In this document: in pieces, positions 58,785 to 64,000 of the stretch | Layout: every line of letters starts with the position of its first letter | Position numbering within the stretch: position 1 is the stretch's first letter | Assembly: GCA_017979445.1 (NCBI GenBank) | Contig: CM030711.1 | Coordinates: 14,710,922 to 14,774,921 of the forward strand | Length of the DNA: 64,000 bases | Direction: 5' to 3' | Source of the DNA: Akebia trifoliata | Taxonomy: Eukaryota > Streptophyta > Magnoliopsida > Ranunculales > Lardizabalaceae | Notes under the pieces: generated by a model | Database searches by the model: none | What the model was told of the DNA's origin: nothing | What the model saw: the letters and a program-made list of their open reading frames with translations, nothing else | Program-made: the position numbers and the translations under genes

Positions 58785-59370
58785 GGGCCCACAACCCGTA
58801 ACCACTCCTCATCGAGTCCACGACCCATACCCACTTTCAATTGGATCCACGACCCATATCCACTTTGAATGGGTCCACAACCCATACCCACTTCAAATGG
58901 GACCACGACCCATATTCACCTCCAAATGGGTCAATGACCAGTACTCACTCCCAAATGGGTTCACAACCCATATCCGTTTCAAATCGGGTCCACGACCTAT
59001 ATCCATGTCAAATTGGGTCCACGACCCATATCCATGTCAAATTGGGTCCACAATCCATACCCATTTCAAATTGGGTCTACGACTCATATCCAATCCAAAT
59101 CAGGTTCGCGACCTATATCCATTTCGAATTGGGTCTACGACCCATATCCAATCCAGACCGGGTTCACGACCCGTATCCATTTCGAATTGGGTCTACGACC
59201 CATATCCAATCCAAATCGGGTCCACGACCCGCGTATCCATTTCGAATTAGGTCTACAACCCATATCCAATCTGAATTGGGTCTACGACCCATATCCAATC
59301 TGAATTGAGTTTATGACCTATATCCATTTTCGAATCGGTCCATGATCCCTATTTAGCCCAAAGTGGGCTC
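58785..59370 (+). repeat. Tandem array of 29-bp units
   Basis: About 20 units, consensus GGGTCYACGACCCATATCCA followed by TTTCGAATT. Each has a small inverted repeat GGGTC-NNN-GACCC. From about 59,080 to 59,280 two variants (TCCAATCCAAATC and TCCATTTCGAATT types) alternate, giving a 58-bp higher-order period. Confidence 0.9.
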
Positions 59371-59731
59371 ATCCTCCAATTTCAACCCAAACCGTGATTC
59401 GTATATGATCTATCAAAATCAACAATCTCTTGATTAATTCAAATAAATCCAATCATTTTCTAATAAATTAAATTCGAAAAAAAAAATGTTAAAGCGCTAG
59501 TTGTAATTTTTGATCAAAGTTGGTGCCTAAGAACGATTTTACCCTGTTGATACGAGGAGGATAGACTACGTCTATTTAAAGAAATGATGTGATTTAAGAG
59601 TACCATTGTGTACCACCTTTTTCTTGGGGATTTGACTAGCCGATCTTGATTTCAGATAATTGAATTGGGTGGCTAACAAAATGGTTTTTCTGACTCAATA
59701 TTTTTACAGTAATCCATCTTTACAAAATATT

Positions 59732-60365
59732 TTTTAGCTCCGTAATGACAAACCTCCTGCTCCGTGCAGATAAAACCTACAGCTCCGTGCTGACAAACCT
59801 TAGCTCTACGTCGATGACCCTCCAGCTCCGTGCTGAAAAATTTCCAGCTCCTTGCTGACAAACCTCCGGCTCCATACTGATGAACCTCCAATTCTATGCT
59901 GACAAACCTTCTGCTTCGTGCCGATAAACCTACAGCTCCGTGCTGACAAACCTTGGTTCCGCACCGATGACCTTCCAGCTCCATTCTGACAAACTTCCAA
60001 CTCCGTGCTACAAACCTGCGGCTCCATGCCGATAAACCTTCAGTTCCATGCTGATATACCTTCAGCTCCGTACTGACAAACCTTTAGCTCTGTGCCGATG
60101 AACCTCCAACTCCTTGTTGACAAACCTCTGGCTCTGCGCTAATAAACCTTCAGCTCCGTGCTGACAAGCCTCTGGCTTCGTGCTGACAAACCTCTGGCTC
60201 TGTGCCGATAAACCTATAGCTCCATGCTGATAAACCTTGGCTTTGCGCCGATAACCCTCCAGCTCCGTGTTGACGAACTTTTGACTCTGTGCTGATGACC
60301 CTTCAGCTTCGTGCTGACAAATCTTTGGCTTCGTGTTGACAAACCTCCAGCTCTGTGCTGACAAA
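59732..60365 (+). repeat. Tandem array of about 22-bp units
   Basis: About 29 units, consensus CAGCTCCGTGCTGACAAACC followed by TC or TT. Each has inverted arms CAGC/GCTG around TCCGT. Several units have instead CGGC/GCCG (60,011) or GGT/ACC (59,954), keeping the pairing. Confidence 0.9.
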
Positions 60366-60504
60366 CCCCAACCCCATGCAAAAAAATAAAAAAAAAATTT
60401 TATTTTCCTAATGCAACTTTACCAATTAATCCAATTCAATCTAATAATCATCATGCATCTTCATTATGTAAATGATATATTAACACTTAACCTTTTATCC
60501 ATAG

Positions 60505-62982
60505 GTGGCCAAACGACCTAGAAAGAAGTACTTGCCACCTAACAATCCTTTATATTTTCTGCGCTCGCAACCAATTATGAGCATCTCAGAGCAACCTCAA
60601 CAGTCGGTAACAGAAGTCATAACAGATCTCACTTCGAAGCTAGATATAGTGTTAAAGGCATTGGAAAAACATGACAAGATTCTGGACTTACTAATGGCAA
60701 ATCCGAGCATCATTTAGGCTATTCAACATCAAACCTTAGGCTTGAATCAGGCCACACCAGAACAACACTAACAACTACCACCACCGGTACAGAATATTCT
60801 ACCTCCCATGGCTCCGACTAATTAAGGGCCACCAATTCACATTCATTGCAACCCTCGGCGACAAGATGTCGTTCAAGAAGAAGAAGGTGAATTTAGAGCA
60901 ACTGAGGTAAGAAGTACCATAGAGGAAAAATTAGCAAACAAGTTAAAAGTAGTTGAGAAGGAGATCTGAAGAATGAAAGGAAAGGATTCTACAAGCGGAA
61001 TGAGGTTCAAAGATCTTTGCCTCTACCCAAATGTACTATTACCGTCAAAATTCAAGTGTCCTGACTTTGAAAAGTATAACGGCATTGGATGCCCTTTATC
61101 TTACTTGAAACTCTACTGTGGTTCTATGTGCCAATTTGGTGATGATGACAGGTTGTTAGTTCAGCTCTTTCAAAGGAGTTTAACAGGGGCGACCCTCTCA
61201 TGGTTCTCTCAGTTAGATCATTCGCAGATTAAGAGCTGGCAAGACTTGGCTATAATTTTCTTGGAAGCGTACAGATTCAATACAGACATAGGATTTGACA
61301 GAAATGACATGGCAAAAATGACTCAAAAAACAAAGAAAAATGTGAAAGAGTATGCCCAAAGGTGGTAGGAATCGACTTCTAAAGTGAAGCCACCAATGAC
61401 TGAACAAGAGATGAACACCATATTCATCTCAACTTTGGGCCATTCATTTTATACGCATCTAGTGGGTTATACAACTGCAAGCTTCTCTTCATTGGTCCAA
61501 GTGGCGGATCGAGTTGAGGACGGTATTCGATCAAGTCTGATCTACGACTTGTTTAGTCTAGGGGCACCAGCAAGGGGGTCTACTCAACGGAAACTGGTAG
61601 TCTTGAACAAGAAGAAAGAATAAGCACAAGTTAACAATGTAGAACCTGCTCAACCTTTCTTCATCTCAACACCAAACCAGAGGCCGCTAGCACCTCAGGT
61701 CCCCTTCAAGGTTAACCTACCCCAAGCTGCACCTATTCCACAAGCATTTCAGTTTGGTCAAAATCCAGTATTTGGTCAGAACCCACAATTTGCCCAGAAT
61801 TATCAAACTGAGTAATGCAGACCCAATAGAATCCCACGAGTCTTCACTCGCTTGCCTATGACTCTATCAGAACTACTCTCAGTCCTACTCCGGGGAGAAT
61901 ATCTCACCAAGAGGCAACCAAATTCAAAAGTAATAAAGGGGCCAGGGTACAACCCCAATCAATTATGCGAATTCCATATGGGTGCACCGGGGCATGCCAC
62001 CGACCAATGTTAGCAACTCAAACATCAGGTTCAAAATCTGATCGATAAGAAAACGATCATCTTTGATGGTCCGGTGGCCCAAGCACCTCAGCAAAACATC
62101 AACCAGAATCCATTACCAGCTTATAACGGGGGAGGCGATGGGCTTACGATCAATGCTATAGAGAAAGACGAACCAAGTTTCGACCCTTCAGCCTTGATAG
62201 CACTTGTTGGCTCGAAGGTTAGAGTCAACTTGAGAAAGGAACCCACATCCTCAAGCATCAATGCTGTACCTCAAGACGTAAATAATCAATCACCATCTCA
62301 ACTTCCCATTAGAATAACCAATCTCACTATTCACTCCAACTCCCAAACTTCAAATCCTCCATGACCACCTCTCATTATACCCTACACATTACCAACTTCA
62401 AACTCTTCATGACGACCACCTCTTATCATACTTTACACTACACCGACCCCTCAAACTTCAAGCTTTTCCTCCCAACCACCCCTCATCCTATCTTATACCA
62501 ACCTACAAACCCCAAACATCACTACATCAATCGTCAAACCCAATCTTCCACCTTTTATCCTTCATCTAAAGTCGGACCCTCAACCCATGACCATCATATC
62601 CCCTAAACCATTTTCGTACAGCTCAAATCAAACCATCCCATGGAGTTATGAGACGATGATTGTGACATCCGCAGGGGTTGAGAAGCTGAAAGAGGCTAGG
62701 GTAACGGATATTGGTCATATGACTAGATCAGGGAGGTACTTCAAAGTACCAGAAAAAGAACAGAAAAGGCAAACAGATGAAGAAGAAAAAAGGAAAGAAA
62801 AATTGGTAGAAGAAGAACGGACATCGCAGAGAGAGCAAGAGAAGAAGAAGAGTAAAGTAACTGATAAAAAAGTAGCATACCTTCTCAAACTCTTTCGAAA
62901 AAGTGAGTATAACATAGACAGCTCAGATCAACATCTTCGACCTTCTACTAAATTCAGAGCAACATCGAAAAATATTACTTAA
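60505..62982 (+). pseudogene. Gypsy-2 gag, one frame with many stops
   Basis: The capsid protein of the element. A single frame is readable for 826 codons with stops at 60,715, 60,769, 60,823, 60,967, 61,366, 61,621, 61,813, 62,011, 62,362, 62,410 and 62,980 but no frameshift. The first codon of the frame is GTG (60,505) directly after a stop; ATG was probably lost. Conserved blocks are LPSKFKCPDFEKYNGIGCP, LFQRSLTGATLSWFSQLD and KNVKEYAQRW of the retrotransposon gag domain, and CEFHMGAPGHATDQC (about 61,966-62,010), a zinc-knuckle-like C-x2-H-x5-H-x4-C arrangement. A charged Lys/Glu-rich segment follows at 62,740-62,870. Confidence 0.8.
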
Positions 62983-63600
62983 GGTTCTTAGTGGTGCACA
63001 TGTGCCTGAGACCACCTCACCAGAAGAATTGGAGAAGAGAATCAGACAGATTATAACCTCCAATCCTATTACCTTCACGGAGGACGAATTCATCACTGGA
63101 GGGTGTGGTCACATTGAACCGTTGCACATTATGGTAATGTGCAAAGGTATGATGGTAGCAAGGGTACTGATCGACAACGGTTCGGCTCTTAATATCTGTC
63201 TTCTACAAACTTTGCAAAAGTTAAACGCATATTTGTCCCACCTCAGGCCAACTAAAAGGACTGTAAGGGCTTTTGATAGTAGGAAAACTGAGTTGTTAGG
63301 GGAACTAGACCTCCCTATTACTATCGGATCATGTACCTTTGAAGTAACATTTGAGATCTTAGATATATCCTCGACATTCAATCTCCTTTCAGGAAGACTT
63401 TGGATCCACATCGCAGGGGCAGTCCCTTCTTCCTTGCACTAGCGAGTAAAATTTATCATGGGATAGAGGGTGATATCGGTTCTCGTAAAAAATTTAATAC
63501 CAGTTTATTTATCACCGGATGTACCGTATATTGACGTAAAAATGATCAGAGAAAATGAGGGGTACCATTCCTTCAATTCACATCCGTCAATCATATCCCA
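62975..63600 (+). pseudogene. Gypsy-2 aspartic protease, broken
   Basis: After a one-base shift near 62,975 the next frame encodes a retropepsin that would cut the polyprotein. It contains ARVLIDNGSALNICLL (63,160-63,205), where the active-site triplet is Asp-Asn-Gly as is common in this lineage, then VRAFDSRKTELLGELDLPI and the GR-WIH flap-side block near 63,390. Stops lie at 63,440 and about 63,464, and a further shift precedes 63,628. Confidence 0.8.
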
Positions 63601-63627
63601 AGAGAGAAAGAGAAGACAAGGGCAGAG

Positions 63628-64000
63628 TTGTTAAAAACAAATCTGATGATCGGACGAGTAATGAAGAAGGTAGGATATCGTCCGAAACAAGCGTTAGGGC
63701 CTAAAGGAAAAGGCAGGGCCACTCTGATCAATGCCCAAAAACATACTTCCTACTTCGGTTTCAGGTTCAGGCCTACAAAGAAGGACATCTCTGACATGAA
63801 TGATAAGAAGAGGGAGCTTCGACTTGCATGAAGACAGAATCGTGAGCCTAACATATGGAACTTGGGCAGGGTACCACACATTAGCGTTAGCTTCTCACAA
63901 TCACAAAAGGCCGGATGATCTGTCAGAATCATTGTCAACAAACCACACAGGAGAACCAAGTGTTGTAAGTATCGAGCCCGTTCAATTGCAAGAAGACTCA
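63628..64000 (+). pseudogene. G-patch-like segment of the Gypsy-2 polyprotein
   Basis: VMKKVGYRPKQALGPKGKGR (63,658-63,717) resembles the glycine-rich G-patch placed between protease and reverse transcriptase in Tat-type elements, followed by YFGFRFRPTKKD and, past a stop at 63,829, NLGRVPHISVSFSQ. The reverse transcriptase would begin beyond the window. Confidence 0.65.

Larger units (their letters stand above)
57611..60504 (+). other. Gypsy-2 leader (5' UTR)
   Basis: About 2.9 kb without a supported gene. It holds three short palindromic repeats at 58,395-58,515 (GGATAGGTATAA with ACACCTATC and relatives), the 29-bp array at 58,785-59,370 and the 22-bp array at 59,732-60,365. The long frames seen on both strands over the arrays result from unit lengths that are not multiples of three. 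Confidence 0.65.
55382..64000 (+). mobile_element. Ty3/Gypsy element 'Gypsy-2' (Tat/Ogre-like), 5' portion
   Basis: Order: 5' LTR (55,382-57,589), primer-binding site, long leader with two tandem arrays, gag (60,505-62,982), protease (about 62,975-63,600) and a G-patch-like segment (63,628-63,831), then the window ends before reverse transcriptase. The DNG-type protease motif, the G-patch after protease and the gag type are those of the plant Tat/Ogre group. It interrupts the inverted 3' UTR fragment at 55,381; its target duplication would be AAGAC (55,377-55,381), with the partner outside. Confidence 0.8.

Noticed and set aside
58783..59308. Three overlapping ORFs of Pro/Tyr/Ser-rich repeats
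   Set aside because: A 29-bp unit rotates through all frames, so all three frames are open by repetition; they are non-coding leader.
59673..60364. Minus-strand repetitive ORFs (Cys/His/Gly-rich) resembling small secreted or zinc proteins
   Set aside because: They arise from the 22-bp array read in reverse and have no independent support.
1..64000. tRNA, rRNA or other structural RNA genes
   Set aside because: No cloverleaf-type or rRNA sequence was recognised by eye; the only tRNA-like words are the primer-binding sites.

Overview
This is nuclear DNA from a flowering plant, most likely a eudicot. The evidence is an intron-containing plant ABCB transporter gene, degraded exons of plant gene families (Tubby-like F-box, APETALA2-like, LysM receptor kinase), Ty3/Gypsy and Ty1/Copia retrotransposons in nested layers, long AT-rich intergenic DNA and foldback/MITE-like repeats. 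I cannot name the species. Only one gene looks intact and functional: a 12-exon ABCB (P-glycoprotein, auxin-transporter clade) gene on the minus strand at 38,525-44,514, whose exons join without a stop or frameshift into 1,297 codons.

Left third (1-25,906) is a stack of retrotransposons. Gypsy-1 (+; 3' end of pol, long 3' UTR with two repeat arrays, polypurine tract, 3' LTR 4,757-6,490) sits in the 3' UTR of a minus-strand Sirevirus-like Copia element (6,491-15,914; env-like ORF, gag-pol, iMet primer-binding site, 5' LTR). That element interrupts the gag of a plus-strand Copia element (15,915-25,906), which also holds a solo Gypsy LTR (16,216-18,323, target duplication GTTGG), a long minus-strand LTR (18,683-22,303) at a pol deletion, and a solo LTR in its own 3' LTR (24,659-25,831, duplication CACAT).

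Middle (25,907-38,500) is old intergenic DNA with broken exons of three unrelated host gene families (Tubby-like F-box at 26.0 kb, AP2-type at 30.0-30.7 kb, LysM receptor kinase at 32.1-32.45 kb), a split LTR relic, foldback elements with a shared core, and a cluster of terminal inverted repeats. The ABCB gene follows, then about 7 kb of AT-rich DNA with little recognisable content.

Right end (53,229-64,000): an inverted fragment of a Gypsy-1-like 3' UTR is interrupted by Gypsy-2 (+), which has a 5' LTR (55,382-57,589), primer-binding site, a 2.9 kb leader with two tandem arrays, and gag, protease and G-patch coding relics that run off the window.

The most unusual signal is in the non-coding parts of the Gypsy elements. 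Their tandem repeats are arrays of short stem-loops. Stem sequences differ between units, but the two arms often change together so that pairing is kept. The clearest case is at 2,717-2,921 and its inverted relative at 54,569-54,892, where the stem also encloses a small inner stem capped by GAAA in most of the better units. This looks like a repeated RNA structural element and is offered as the candidate undescribed system; it rests on reading by eye.
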